The position numbers were made by a program, and so were the translations under genes. Positions 15,435 through 23,702 of a DNA stretch of 31,904 nucleotides are shown here, in pieces. Every line of letters begins with the position of its first letter. Position 1 is the stretch's first letter. The notes beneath the pieces were generated by a model, which did not search any database, had not been told where the DNA came from, and saw nothing but the letters and a program-made list of their open reading frames with translations. The DNA comes from an uncultured Collinsella sp. (GTDB lineage Bacteria > Actinomycetota > Coriobacteriia > Coriobacteriales > Coriobacteriaceae): NCBI GenBank assembly GCA_900545445.1, contig UQZH01000020.1, forward strand, positions 1 through 31,904, read 5' to 3'.

Positions 15435-15474
15435 AAAAAGGGGTCGGATGGGCGCTTTGCCCATCCGACCCCTT
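15435..15474 (-). terminator. Bidirectional terminator
   Basis: GGGGTCGGATGGGC and GCCCATCCGACCCC form a 14-bp stem with a short loop. On the minus strand a run of five T follows, terminating the MFS gene and its operon; on the plus strand only three T follow, closing the small membrane gene less strongly. Confidence 0.9.
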
Positions 15475-15498
15475 TCGCACGGTAGTTAATTCGGTCTC

Positions 15499-16818
15499 CT
15501 ACTTGGCTGCCTCGCGGCGAGCGACCTCGTCGATCAAGATGGCATCGCCGTGCTTGGCGGCGGCAATGCTCGCGGCCATAATCATGCCCATTGCCGTGAT
15601 GTAGGCGAAGAGCATCGACGGCGCCACGTCCATAACGATGCCGGAGAGAATCGGCGTCGCCACCTGAGCCGCCATGCTCACGGTGTAGTAGTAACCGGAG
15701 TAGCGGCCCACGCTTTGGGAGCTGCAACACTCCAGAATCATCGTGTACACGCACAGGTCCACGCCGCCCAGCGCAACGCCCATCAACAAAAAGACGCCGT
15801 ACAGCACGGGCGAGAAACCGGGTGCCAGCCAAAGAAGCGCGGGGCATAAAACCATGATGACGGCGGTGCCCAGGGCGACCTTTTTACGGCCGATTTTGAG
15901 CGAAAGATTTGCCAGGGGTACGTAGCTTAGCAGCGCGCCTGCAATCGTCACGATATTGATGATGGCATAGGAACCGCCCTCCATGCCGTAGAACATATCG
16001 GCATAACGGCTGATATTGGTGGTCATGGCGTTATAGCTCATGTAATAGAAAAACGTTGCGGCGAGCAGCATGATGATGGAGCGGCGTACGCCGGCGTCTG
16101 CAATGCGATTTTTACCGCCGGCCTCGGGGGAGTCATCTTTGTCAATCTGATCCTCGTCGATGCCCATGGACAGCGATTTCTCGCGCATCTTTTCGACGAG
16201 GGCGGGCTCACGGACAAAGACGCCGTAGACAACGGCCGACACGAGGATAAAGACGGCCTGCAAGATAAAGAGCGGGAGATAATCGGGTTTGTCGGCCTTG
16301 GGAACCATGACCGAGATGGCGACGAGCATAAGGCCCGTTCCCGCATAGCCGACGATCTTTTCGATTGAGTCCGCCTTGGTTCGAAGTGGGCGAGGCGTAA
16401 TATCGGCCACAATGGCAACCGTCATGGTGCGGTAGGCGCATATTGCAAAAAGCGTGAGGATAATCGCGCCAATGAGCAGAGGTAGGCTGCCCATGTTGTT
16501 GGCGATCGCGATGAGCGGGACGGAGAGCATTGCCACCGCGGAGCCGCCCAAGATAAAGGGCGTTCGACGCCCGAGTTTGCTTGCGCAGCGGTCCGAGAGG
16601 ATGCCAAAGAGCGGAAGCAGGAACAGGCCAAAGACATTATCGATGGCCATGATCGCGCCGGTGAGCGAGTTGGATAGGCCAAAGGTCCCTGTGAGCATCT
16701 TGGGAACGATGCCGTCGTAGACCTGCCAAAAGCTGATCATGCCCATAAAGGGTAGGGAGGCGAGGGCGACGGCCTTGGTGTCGAGCCGGGCCGCCCGCTT
16801 AAGATTTGGTTGGGTCAT
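15499..16818 (-). CDS. MFS transporter
   Basis: This 439-residue integral membrane protein has about 12 hydrophobic segments. The motif-A-like loop FGILSDRCASKLGRRTPFI between segments 2 and 3, and the matching SLKIGRKKVALG in the second half, place it in the major facilitator superfamily, near the sugar/GPH-like branches. A charged central loop (residues about 215-250, SMGIDEDQIDKDDSPEAGG) splits the halves. ATG 16818 has AGGAGA upstream. It is the last gene of a five-gene run, so the cargo is probably the substrate or product of those enzymes. The substrate cannot be read from the sequence. Confidence 0.88.
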   Translation of the reverse strand: MTQPNLKRAARLDTKAVALASLPFMGMISFWQVYDGIVPKMLTGTFGLSNSLTGAIMAIDNVFGLFLLPLFGILSDRCASKLGRRTPFILGGSAVAMLSVPLIAIANNMGSLPLLIGAIILTLFAICAYRTMTVAIVADITPRPLRTKADSIEKIVGYAGTGLMLVAISVMVPKADKPDYLPLFILQAVFILVSAVVYGVFVREPALVEKMREKSLSMGIDEDQIDKDDSPEAGGKNRIADAGVRRSIIMLLAATFFYYMSYNAMTTNISRYADMFYGMEGGSYAIINIVTIAGALLSYVPLANLSLKIGRKKVALGTAVIMVLCPALLWLAPGFSPVLYGVFLLMGVALGGVDLCVYTMILECCSSQSVGRYSGYYYTVSMAAQVATPILSGIVMDVAPSMLFAYITAMGMIMAASIAAAKHGDAILIDEVARREAAK

Positions 16819-16869
16819 GCTGGTTCTCCTGGTCGGTAAAAGCGGGGAGGGGTGCTATCGGCCCCCGTT

Positions 16870-18291
16870 CTACAGTTGTTCAAGGTTGGAAAGAAACGCC
16901 ACATAGAATTCGATGCCGCGCTTGTAGACGTCGACGCCGATGCGTTCGTTGGCGGCATGGATGAGCTTGCGCGCCTCGCCCGAGTAGATAAAGCCGCAGA
17001 AGCGGTAGACGCGATCGCAGATCTCGTTGAACTCGCGTGAGTCGGTGCAGGAGTTCTGCACGTAGGGGGCAAAGCCGGCCTCGGGATAGACACCCGACAC
17101 GCAGCGATGGATGTAGTTGAAGGCGGCATCGTCTTCGTAAGGCGAGATGGGCGCGGGCTCGGTGTAGGGAATCGCCTCGTTGATTTCGACGGTGACATGG
17201 TCGGGGCTTACGCCCGAGGCGCGGCACTGCTGGGCGGCGAGCTTGCGGGCGCGCTCAACGGCATCGGCGATGGTCTCGAACGGAGCGATGCGCACGTTGA
17301 AGTTGGCGCGAGCAACTGGTGGCAGCACATTGTGCGCATTGGAGCCTTCGAGCTGCGTGAGCGCATAGGTTGTGCGCAGCATGGCCGAGGTCTCGGGGCT
17401 GGCGGCCATGATCTTGGTAACCGCGGGGCGCGTGAGCCACAGGTTGCCAAAGATTGCCTGATACGTCGCGCTGCTACGGGCACCCAACTCGGTCAGTGTG
17501 GCCTCGACGGCGGGCGTAAGCTGCGGCTTGCCGGGGTTGGCCGAGATAGTCTCGCATACACGGCAGAGAAGACAGCAGGCATCGTTTGCCGCAGGCGTAG
17601 AGGCATGGCCGCCGTCGGCGCGCGCCGTGACGGTAAGGTCGACGTGGCCCTTCTCGGACACGCCTACCATGGCAACGGGTTCGGTGACGCCGAGCGGGGC
17701 GTCGGTTGCCACTGCGCCACCCTCATCGAGCACCATGTAGGGATGGATGTTATGCTCGCGAAGCCACTGCACTGCATGGGTTGCAGTAGGTGCGGCCATT
17801 TCCTCGCCGTCGCTCGAGAAGAACCAGACATCGCGCGGGGGAACGAAGCCCTGGGCAATCAAATGCTCGGCGGCCTCGAAGAAAGCCGAGACGATGCACT
17901 TGGTGTCGAGTGATCCGCGGGCCCAGATCTCGCCGTCGATGATCTCGGCTCCAAAGGGATCGTGCTTCCAGTCTTGGCCCTCGACGGGCACGACGTCCTG
18001 ATGCGCCATCATGACGATGGGGTCCAAGGCGGAATCGGCGCCAGGCCAACGCAGGAGCATGCCAAAGTCGTCGATGCGTGTGAGCTCGGCGACTTTAAAG
18101 AAATGCGGATAAAGTCGCTGAAGTGTGGGAATCCACTGGCTGAAGGGCTCATCGTCGCGCTCGGCGATGTTCTCACGCGAAACGGTGGGGATGCTCAGCA
18201 ATTCGCAAAAGCGCTCGACGGCTGTCTCGTCTGCTTTGTAGGTGCCTGCATCAAGAGGCGTGCCCTGTGCGACCGATACCGATGCTCCCAT
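16870..18291 (-). CDS. M20 family metallopeptidase (CPS1/PM20D1-like)
   Basis: The 473-residue protein has the full M20 metal site: H97 and D99 (MMAHQDVVPVE), D129 (GSLDTKC) and the Glu pair of SSDGEE (163-164), with later TDSREFNEI typical of the carboxypeptidase S/PM20D1 branch. It probably cleaves an amide bond in a dipeptide or N-acyl amino acid. It has no signal peptide, so it is cytoplasmic. ATG 18291 has AAAGGAG upstream. It sits 51 bases before the MFS gene and 110 bases after the aconitase X small subunit, so it is likely in the same operon or has its own promoter in the gap. Confidence 0.88.
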   Translation of the reverse strand: MGASVSVAQGTPLDAGTYKADETAVERFCELLSIPTVSRENIAERDDEPFSQWIPTLQRLYPHFFKVAELTRIDDFGMLLRWPGADSALDPIVMMAHQDVVPVEGQDWKHDPFGAEIIDGEIWARGSLDTKCIVSAFFEAAEHLIAQGFVPPRDVWFFSSDGEEMAAPTATHAVQWLREHNIHPYMVLDEGGAVATDAPLGVTEPVAMVGVSEKGHVDLTVTARADGGHASTPAANDACCLLCRVCETISANPGKPQLTPAVEATLTELGARSSATYQAIFGNLWLTRPAVTKIMAASPETSAMLRTTYALTQLEGSNAHNVLPPVARANFNVRIAPFETIADAVERARKLAAQQCRASGVSPDHVTVEINEAIPYTEPAPISPYEDDAAFNYIHRCVSGVYPEAGFAPYVQNSCTDSREFNEICDRVYRFCGFIYSGEARKLIHAANERIGVDVYKRGIEFYVAFLSNLEQL

Positions 18292-18401
18292 GGTGGGACT
18301 CCTTTCGTGTTGTATATCGAATACGTCAAGATTATCGCCCGCACCGCGCGTGGGAAATGGCGAAACACGTTGTTCATCTGCGGGCGGCGGGTCGGATAGC
18401 C

Positions 18402-18845
18402 TTAGCCGACGATGACCGTGCCGTCTTCGGTCACGGTGATGGCGTCTCCCGTCGACACAGCATCGAGAAACTCATCGCCCAGGTTGTCAATGGTGGGCAT
18501 GGGGGTGTCGGTCCATACACCCGAGAGGATGGCGCCAGCGGCGGCAAGGCTGTCAATGGGTTTGGAAAACAGCAGGCATGCGGGTTGGCGCCCCATTTTG
18601 GTGGCGCAGAAGAGCACCATGCCGCCTGTGGTGGAGCCGATAGTCTGCGGAAGACACAAGGCACATCCCGCCAAAGGTTTGCCGTACAAGTCGGGATTGT
18701 TTTGGTCGGAACACGTGGCCTTTTTGTCGCCAAACATCAGTGCCTTCTGAAACGATGCGAGTGTGTTGAGCCCTCCGTGAGAGACAAGTGCCTTGGCGTG
18801 GGCAGTTCCGGGGACAACGACGCGGCCGTGAAAGATTTTTTCCAT
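18402..18845 (-). CDS. Aconitase X swivel domain subunit (DUF126-like)
   Basis: This 147-residue protein resembles the small swivel subunit of aconitase X: VVVPGTAHAKALVS near the start, LPQTIGSTTGGMVLF in the middle, with IDSLAAAGAILSG and AITVTEDGTVIVG at the end. It should pair with the large subunit encoded just upstream to form a hydro-lyase. ATG 18845 follows AGGAAGG; the open frame continues upstream but overlaps the large-subunit gene, and homology starts here. The two genes are 14 bases apart. Confidence 0.88.
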   Translation of the reverse strand: MEKIFHGRVVVPGTAHAKALVSHGGLNTLASFQKALMFGDKKATCSDQNNPDLYGKPLAGCALCLPQTIGSTTGGMVLFCATKMGRQPACLLFSKPIDSLAAAGAILSGVWTDTPMPTIDNLGDEFLDAVSTGDAITVTEDGTVIVG

Positions 18846-18859
18846 GAGGAGTCGCCTTC

Positions 18860-20137
18860 CTATTTGATTGGTTTTCCGGTGGTGACGTAGGCGAGCACCT
18901 CGTCGTCGGTGTAGTAGCGCGATGCCGAGTACGTACGCAACTTGTTGGAGTTGGTGATGATGGGCATGCTGCCGCACAGCGGGTTGTTGGTGTACATAAG
19001 CGGGCAGATGCTCGAGACGACGGCACCGGTAGTCGAGAGGCGTCTGTATGCCGCAGTCTTGCGGAAGGCGTCTGCCACGGATGGGGCGGCGGTCAGTACG
19101 GTGGGTACTTGCACGCGGCACTTGCCGGAGGCGCTCAGCCCATCGCAGATGGCGTCTGCCCAATGGGCGAGTTGTGCAGACGAGAGGTGGGGGCAGCCGA
19201 TGAAGGCAAGCTTGGGGCGCGCGCCCGGGTTCTTCCACATAACGGGGTAGCTCGAGCGGATGCGTTCCAGCTCGGCGTCGTCAATGCGATAGATTCGGGC
19301 GTCTGGTGCTATGAGGTGTTCGCCTTGTTCGACGGCCTCGGGCGTGATGCCGTCCACGTGGTAGAGCCCGACAGCGCCGTTTGATGCGCTGGCGGCGCCC
19401 ATGTCCTTAAGGTAGTCCTGCGTGCCGGGTGTGAGTTCGCGGCCAAGCCAGCGGTCGAGGCCTTTAATGTAAGGGACGTCTTCCATCACCTTCATGCCAA
19501 TGGCGCTGCCAAGCACTTGCGCTTCGGGCTTGCGCTTACAGTCGACTTCGATGATCCAGGTCGCCTTGCGGCCCTCATCGGTGAGCAGGCCGAATTCCGG
19601 GACAAAGCCGGCAATTGAGCCGAACATCTCGATGATGCCGGAGTTGCGATTGCAGCGAGCGCCCAGCACGGAGTTGGCAAAGACCACGGCGCTGCTTTCT
19701 GCCCAGCTTAGGATGTCGCCACGCCGAGGTCGATTGCCAACCTCGGGCTGGTAACAGGTGCAGGTGAAAGCATCGTTGTCCAATAGACCCATGCTGCGCA
19801 GCTGTGCCTCATAATCGTCTTGTTTGGAATACATAATCTTGAACAGCAGCTTTTGCAGCGGGTTGGCCGGGACGGCGGGGTCGAGGGGCCTCGGGTCGAC
19901 CGAGAATGACTGACCGGACAGGGCGCCGTCTTTCAGCAGCTCATCCATAAGGTCATAGACTGGACCGAGCATGGAGAGGCCAAAACTTGTGACAAGATGA
20001 CCGTTTGCGCCGGTCACGGGAACCATACGCTCGGCGCCAAAGCATTCGCCGTACATAACGAGGGTCTTGACCACTTTGGCCATGGCGGGGCCCTTGGCGC
20101 CGTCGAGCAGGGCTTGTTGTTGGGAGGTCAGGTTCAT
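18860..20137 (-). CDS. Aconitase X catalytic subunit (DUF521-like)
   Basis: A protein of about 425 residues with the aconitase X large-subunit pattern: YGECFGAERMVPVTGANGHL near the start, TCTCYQPEVGNRPRRG and ANSVLGARCNRNSG in the middle (Cys residues expected to hold an Fe-S cluster), and SICPLMYTNNPLCG near the end. Known members dehydrate cis-3-hydroxy-L-proline (bacteria) or mevalonate 5-phosphate (archaea). Which applies here is unknown. ATG 20137 is preferred; ATG 20149 directly abuts AAAGG and leaves no spacer. It follows the flavoprotein gene by 9-21 bases. Confidence 0.9.
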   Translation of the reverse strand: MNLTSQQQALLDGAKGPAMAKVVKTLVMYGECFGAERMVPVTGANGHLVTSFGLSMLGPVYDLMDELLKDGALSGQSFSVDPRPLDPAVPANPLQKLLFKIMYSKQDDYEAQLRSMGLLDNDAFTCTCYQPEVGNRPRRGDILSWAESSAVVFANSVLGARCNRNSGIIEMFGSIAGFVPEFGLLTDEGRKATWIIEVDCKRKPEAQVLGSAIGMKVMEDVPYIKGLDRWLGRELTPGTQDYLKDMGAASASNGAVGLYHVDGITPEAVEQGEHLIAPDARIYRIDDAELERIRSSYPVMWKNPGARPKLAFIGCPHLSSAQLAHWADAICDGLSASGKCRVQVPTVLTAAPSVADAFRKTAAYRRLSTTGAVVSSICPLMYTNNPLCGSMPIITNSNKLRTYSASRYYTDDEVLAYVTTGKPIK

Positions 20138-20158
20138 CTGTGAGCCCATCCTTTCGTG

Positions 20159-22480
20159 TTAGATATTGGTGCCGAGTCGGTATGCCGCACGGACCGCTTC
20201 GAGCACACGGCCGGGCGCAAACCCATCGCCGATGTTATGCAGCTCGTCAGCGGCGTGCGTCTGCTGCAGTTTGTAGAACAGCGCGTCGTCGGGGTGTCCG
20301 CCGCAGGCAATGATTACCAAGTCGCAGGTTAGCTCGAGTGACTTCCAGTCGTTGCCGATTTTGGGTGCAAGCGGGTTTTCGACGTTCTCGGGCAAGACCG
20401 GTGACCACGAGACGTAGGGGTCGGGAACGTTTTTGTGGCAGTTGCGACTCAAGTGGAGACGCGCACACCTCGATGGGGCTCCAGACTCGCGTTTGCCGCC
20501 GACTTCCGCGCGCTCGACGCGTGTCATATTGAGGAGCCGCACATTGCGTCCCCTGAGCGTATGGAGTAGGTGGCCGCGATTTGCCGTGCAGGCGCCCTGC
20601 ATCATGTGAGGCAGCATTTCAATTACGCTGACCTGTGGTATGCCGTGTTCGACGGTGAGCCATTGGGCAACCTCGCAGCCCACGGCCCCTCCGCCAATGA
20701 TGGTGACGGTTTTGGCGTTGCCAAGCAGCGCGGGTTGGCGCAGTAGCTGCGTTGCCAGCACGGCATGGCCCGATGCTGCAAGCTCCGTAAGACCGGGGAT
20801 GGGCGGTATTGCATTGGAAGTGCCTGTCGCGCACACGATTGCGTCGAAGCCTGCTTTTGCAAGATCTTCGGCGCGTGCTGCCCGTCCAAGTTCGAGTGTC
20901 AGGTTCCCGTTGGGTTTTTCTGCCTGCTCGCGCACCTGTCGAACAAGATATGATCGGTAGTTATCGAGGTCGAACTTGATCCGGGCGGCGCTGGCGGAGA
21001 GGAGTTTTCCTCCAAGTTCATCTTCGGCATCGATGAGCTTTACGTCGTGGCCACGACGCGCGGCGATTAGCGCACAGACCATCCCAGCGGGTCCGGCTCC
21101 TATCACCGCTATGCGTTTGGGTTCTTTGGCGGGAGCGGGTGTCTGGGGCATGAGGTATTCAAAGCTGCAGCGTGGATTGACGGCACACTGCGGATGGCCC
21201 CCTTCGACAAACTCGTTGAGGCATCCTTCCTGGCATCCGATGCAGGGGCGAATATCTGCCACGCGACCGGCGTACGCCTTGTTGGGCCACTCGGGATCCG
21301 CAAGCAGCGGGCGTCCGAGCATGATCATATCGGCGTCGCCATTGCGAAGGGCGCGTTCGGCAATGTCGGGGTAGCCCAACTTACCCACCGCGACAACGGG
21401 TACGGGAAGGCCGGCATTGGAGCGGATATTGTCGGCGGCAAAGCGCTCTCGAACGGCGCGCGCCACGGGAACGAAGCAGCCTGCGGGCATGCTCGCAGGC
21501 GGGTGGGGCATCCACCAGTTGTCATAGCAACCAAGGTCGACGTCAAAGATGTCTACTCCCGCCGCCACGAGCTCTTCCATATAACCCAGGGTCTGTTCGA
21601 CTGTACGGCCGCCGCGCATGCGTCCCAGATAGGTCGAATTCATGACCTGCTCGTCATAGGTTTCCTCGAGTGCAAGCGAAAGGTCGATGCGGTACATGAT
21701 GGGGTAGTCGGGCCCAACGCGGCGACGGATTTCTTTGATCATATCGAGGCCAAACTGACGCCAATCGGCATAACGTCCGAGCTTGCGATGGTTAAAGGCG
21801 GGGTTTCCGAGCTGCTCGATAAGATAACCCTCGTGCCCGTGCAAATAGACGCCATCGATGCCCATGGCATGAGCATCGGCCGCCGCTTGGCCGATATTGT
21901 TTACGATACGGCGCAGCTTTTGGTCCGAGAGGCGCATGCATGGAATGGCGGGGATGTAGTAGTTAGGCAAGAAACTCGCCGAGACCGGAAACTTCTTTTG
22001 CGTGATGAGGCATTGCGGGTTGCCCACGCGGCCGAGTCCGGCCGTAAGCTGGACAAAAATGCGTGATCCGAAGGCATGGACACCTTGGGCAAGGTCGCGC
22101 CAGCCTGCCATAACGGTTCGGCTTCGATCGATGCGCGGGAAATAGGTGAGCTTGTCCAGCTCGGTGACCGTGGTATCGATGCCGTGGCTTACCGGTACGA
22201 GTCCTGTTGTGATGAGGCCGCAGCCGCCTTTGGCGCGGGCGAAAAAGTACTGCAGCATCATGTCACTGGGGCGGCCAGTTTCCTCGCACATGTCGATATT
22301 GCCCATCGGTGCCATGACAATGCGGTTTTTGACGGTGAGCTTGTTAATTTTGATGGGAGAGAAGAGCTTGTCAAAAGGATAGAGCTCTTGTGTCATGCGG
22401 GACGATCCGCAACCGGAATTTTTGGCGGGCCAGCTGTCGAATGAGTCGACGAGTTGCTGCACCAGTACGTCTTTTCCCAA
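20159..22480 (-). CDS. Old Yellow Enzyme-type FMN/4Fe-4S/FAD oxidoreductase
   Basis: About 773 residues. An N-terminal TIM barrel (LFSPIKINKLTVKNRIVMAP) binds FMN; CIGCQEGC plus a later Cys (QCAVNP) binds a 4Fe-4S cluster; two Rossmann loops (AVIGAGPAGM and TIIGGGAVGCE) bind FAD and NAD(P)H. This is the layout of 2,4-dienoyl-CoA reductase, trimethylamine dehydrogenase and bile-acid BaiCD-type enzymes, which reduce activated C=C bonds. The start is uncertain: TTG 22480 has AAAGGA six bases upstream, while ATG 22396, where family similarity begins (MTQELYPFDKLF), has only a poor site. It leads the cluster and probably acts with aconitase X on the same compound. Confidence 0.88.
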   Translation of the reverse strand: MGKDVLVQQLVDSFDSWPAKNSGCGSSRMTQELYPFDKLFSPIKINKLTVKNRIVMAPMGNIDMCEETGRPSDMMLQYFFARAKGGCGLITTGLVPVSHGIDTTVTELDKLTYFPRIDRSRTVMAGWRDLAQGVHAFGSRIFVQLTAGLGRVGNPQCLITQKKFPVSASFLPNYYIPAIPCMRLSDQKLRRIVNNIGQAAADAHAMGIDGVYLHGHEGYLIEQLGNPAFNHRKLGRYADWRQFGLDMIKEIRRRVGPDYPIMYRIDLSLALEETYDEQVMNSTYLGRMRGGRTVEQTLGYMEELVAAGVDIFDVDLGCYDNWWMPHPPASMPAGCFVPVARAVRERFAADNIRSNAGLPVPVVAVGKLGYPDIAERALRNGDADMIMLGRPLLADPEWPNKAYAGRVADIRPCIGCQEGCLNEFVEGGHPQCAVNPRCSFEYLMPQTPAPAKEPKRIAVIGAGPAGMVCALIAARRGHDVKLIDAEDELGGKLLSASAARIKFDLDNYRSYLVRQVREQAEKPNGNLTLELGRAARAEDLAKAGFDAIVCATGTSNAIPPIPGLTELAASGHAVLATQLLRQPALLGNAKTVTIIGGGAVGCEVAQWLTVEHGIPQVSVIEMLPHMMQGACTANRGHLLHTLRGRNVRLLNMTRVERAEVGGKRESGAPSRCARLHLSRNCHKNVPDPYVSWSPVLPENVENPLAPKIGNDWKSLELTCDLVIIACGGHPDDALFYKLQQTHAADELHNIGDGFAPGRVLEAVRAAYRLGTNI

Positions 22481-22516
22481 TGAGGTTCCTTTCAGATGTT
22501 GACAAGGTAACAAAGC

Positions 22517-22544
22517 AGTTTACGTCTAAATGTTTAATAGTCAA
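22517..22544 (-). promoter_or_regulatory. Candidate promoter of the flavoprotein/aconitase X operon
   Basis: TTGACT (22544-22539) and TAAACT (22522-22517) lie 16 bases apart in an AT-rich stretch before the first gene. It is a reasonable but not strong match. Confidence 0.4.
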
Positions 22545-22649
22545 CAACAATGGAGTGAGTTCGGTGAAGGAAAAAAGACTCAATGAGTGCCAGGTGGCAA
22601 GCTGTGCTGCGACATTAGCTCCCAGCTAATGAATTTGAGCTCGCTGCCT

Positions 22650-22691
22650 CCTACGATGTGCTGTGTGCCGGCACGGTAGCCGGATCGTAGG
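22650..22691 (+). promoter_or_regulatory. Leader hairpin covering the FxLYD gene ribosome binding site
   Basis: CCTACGAT (22650-22657) and ATCGTAGG (22684-22691) are reverse complements, with an inner palindrome GTGCCGGCAC. The GGAAGG binding site (22690-22695) overlaps the stem by two bases, so folding could limit translation. Upstream, 22545-22649 holds only a small palindrome (ATTAGCT/AGCTAAT, 22614-22630). Confidence 0.45.
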
Positions 22692-22702
22692 AAGGATGCA
22701 TA

Positions 22703-23146
22703 ATGGCAAAAGAGGGAAAGAAGCCGATCGGCAAGATCGTTTTGGGCGTCATCGTGGTGCTCGTTGTTGCCGGCGTCGTGGGTTCTATGGGCGGTAACTC
22801 GTCTGATTCGTCTACGGGTGATGCAGCAAAGCCTGCCGAACAGACCCAGCAAGTCGAGGAGAAAAAAGAGGCACAAGAACCCTATACGGTTTCGGATGAG
22901 GCCGGGGATACGTCTAATCAGTTCGCGTATAAGATCACTGGCACGTTGACCAATAATACGGATAAAGAGCAAAGCTACATTCAGATTGAGTATGTTCTGT
23001 ATGACGCAGACGGCAATCAGGTGGGAACGGCTCTTGCGAACACCAACCATCTCAAAGCGGGCGGCACCTGGAAGTTCGAAGCGATGAGCACGGTATCTCC
23101 CGACCAGGTTGCCAGCTGGGAACGTTCTGACGTGAGCGGTTTTTAA
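22703..23146 (+). CDS. Membrane-anchored FxLYD-domain protein
   Basis: This 147-residue protein starts with a basic segment and a hydrophobic helix (IVLGVIVVLVVAGVVGSM, about residues 12-29) that likely anchors it with the C-terminus outside. A low-complexity Ser/Glu/Gln linker follows (residues 30-62). The last 80 residues form a small beta domain of FxLYD type: FAYKITGTLTNNTDKEQSYI, then IEYVLYDADGNQVGTAL and GGTWKFEA. No Cys of a lipoprotein box is present. ATG 22703 has GGAAGG upstream. The role is unknown; such domains occur in surface proteins. The next genes encode a helix-turn-helix-like protein and a membrane kinase. Confidence 0.8.
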   Translation: MAKEGKKPIGKIVLGVIVVLVVAGVVGSMGGNSSDSSTGDAAKPAEQTQQVEEKKEAQEPYTVSDEAGDTSNQFAYKITGTLTNNTDKEQSYIQIEYVLYDADGNQVGTALANTNHLKAGGTWKFEAMSTVSPDQVASWERSDVSGF

Positions 23147-23193
23147 CTAGAATTAAAAACATGGTTACTATGCGAGCTGGGGGGTGAGGCCAT

Positions 23194-23616
23194 ATGCCTG
23201 ATAAGAAGCTAACCGAAGAGTTGCTCAACGAGCTGCTCGATGCTCCGAGTATCGAGGGCTATATCAAAGAGCACGACTTTACCGCCCCGTCGCTTTCGGA
23301 GTATCTGAAACAGCTTTTGGAAGAAAAGGGGCTGGAGCGCTCGCGCGTGGTGCGTATGGCCGACCTCAACGAGACGTTTGGCTATCAGATCTTTACCGGT
23401 GCGCGGCATCCGAGCCGCAATAAGGTGCTGCAGATTGCCTTTGCCATGGCGCTGACGCTCAAGGAGACCAACCGCGCCTTGTCGGCGGCGGGCGCCAATG
23501 TCCTCAACTGCAAGGACCGCCGTGACGCCATCATCATTTTCTGTATCGATCGTGGCTGCAGCCTGCAAAAGGTGAACGAGGAGCTGTATCGCTTTGGTGA
23601 GGAGACGGTGAGCTAA
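23194..23616 (+). CDS. Small helix-turn-helix-like protein paired with a kinase gene
   Basis: A 140-residue protein. The middle (SEYLKQLLEEKGLERSRVVR to about residue 90) resembles an XRE-type helix-turn-helix: helices around LEEKGLERSRVVRMADLNET and HPSRNKVLQIAFAMALTLKE. The C-terminal part (RRDAIIIFCIDRGCSLQKVN) is unlike classical repressors. ATG 23194 follows GGGGGTGAGG. The gene lies directly upstream of a Ser/Thr kinase gene, and I believe this pairing recurs in related bacteria, so it may be a kinase substrate or partner. DNA binding is inferred. Confidence 0.7.
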   Translation: MPDKKLTEELLNELLDAPSIEGYIKEHDFTAPSLSEYLKQLLEEKGLERSRVVRMADLNETFGYQIFTGARHPSRNKVLQIAFAMALTLKETNRALSAAGANVLNCKDRRDAIIIFCIDRGCSLQKVNEELYRFGEETVS

Positions 23617-23702
23617 CGGTTGGCTGCCGGCGGAAGCGCCGTTCACGATATTTAGAACGTGCAGGGCACGGGCGTCATGGGGCGTCCGCGCCCTGCGTTA
23701 TT

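Noticed and set aside
18846..19238. Upstream extension of the aconitase X small-subunit frame
   Set aside because: It overlaps the large-subunit gene in another frame; similarity and a good binding site place the start at 18845.
22564..22629. 21-codon frame (GTG start) before the FxLYD gene, possible leader peptide
   Set aside because: It has a modest GGAG site, but no runs of a regulatory amino acid and no terminator or attenuator after it.
23661..23696. GC-rich hairpin before the kinase as a terminator
   Set aside because: The stem has a mismatch and the following sequence (GTTATTATG) is not a T-run; it may be chance or a leader structure.
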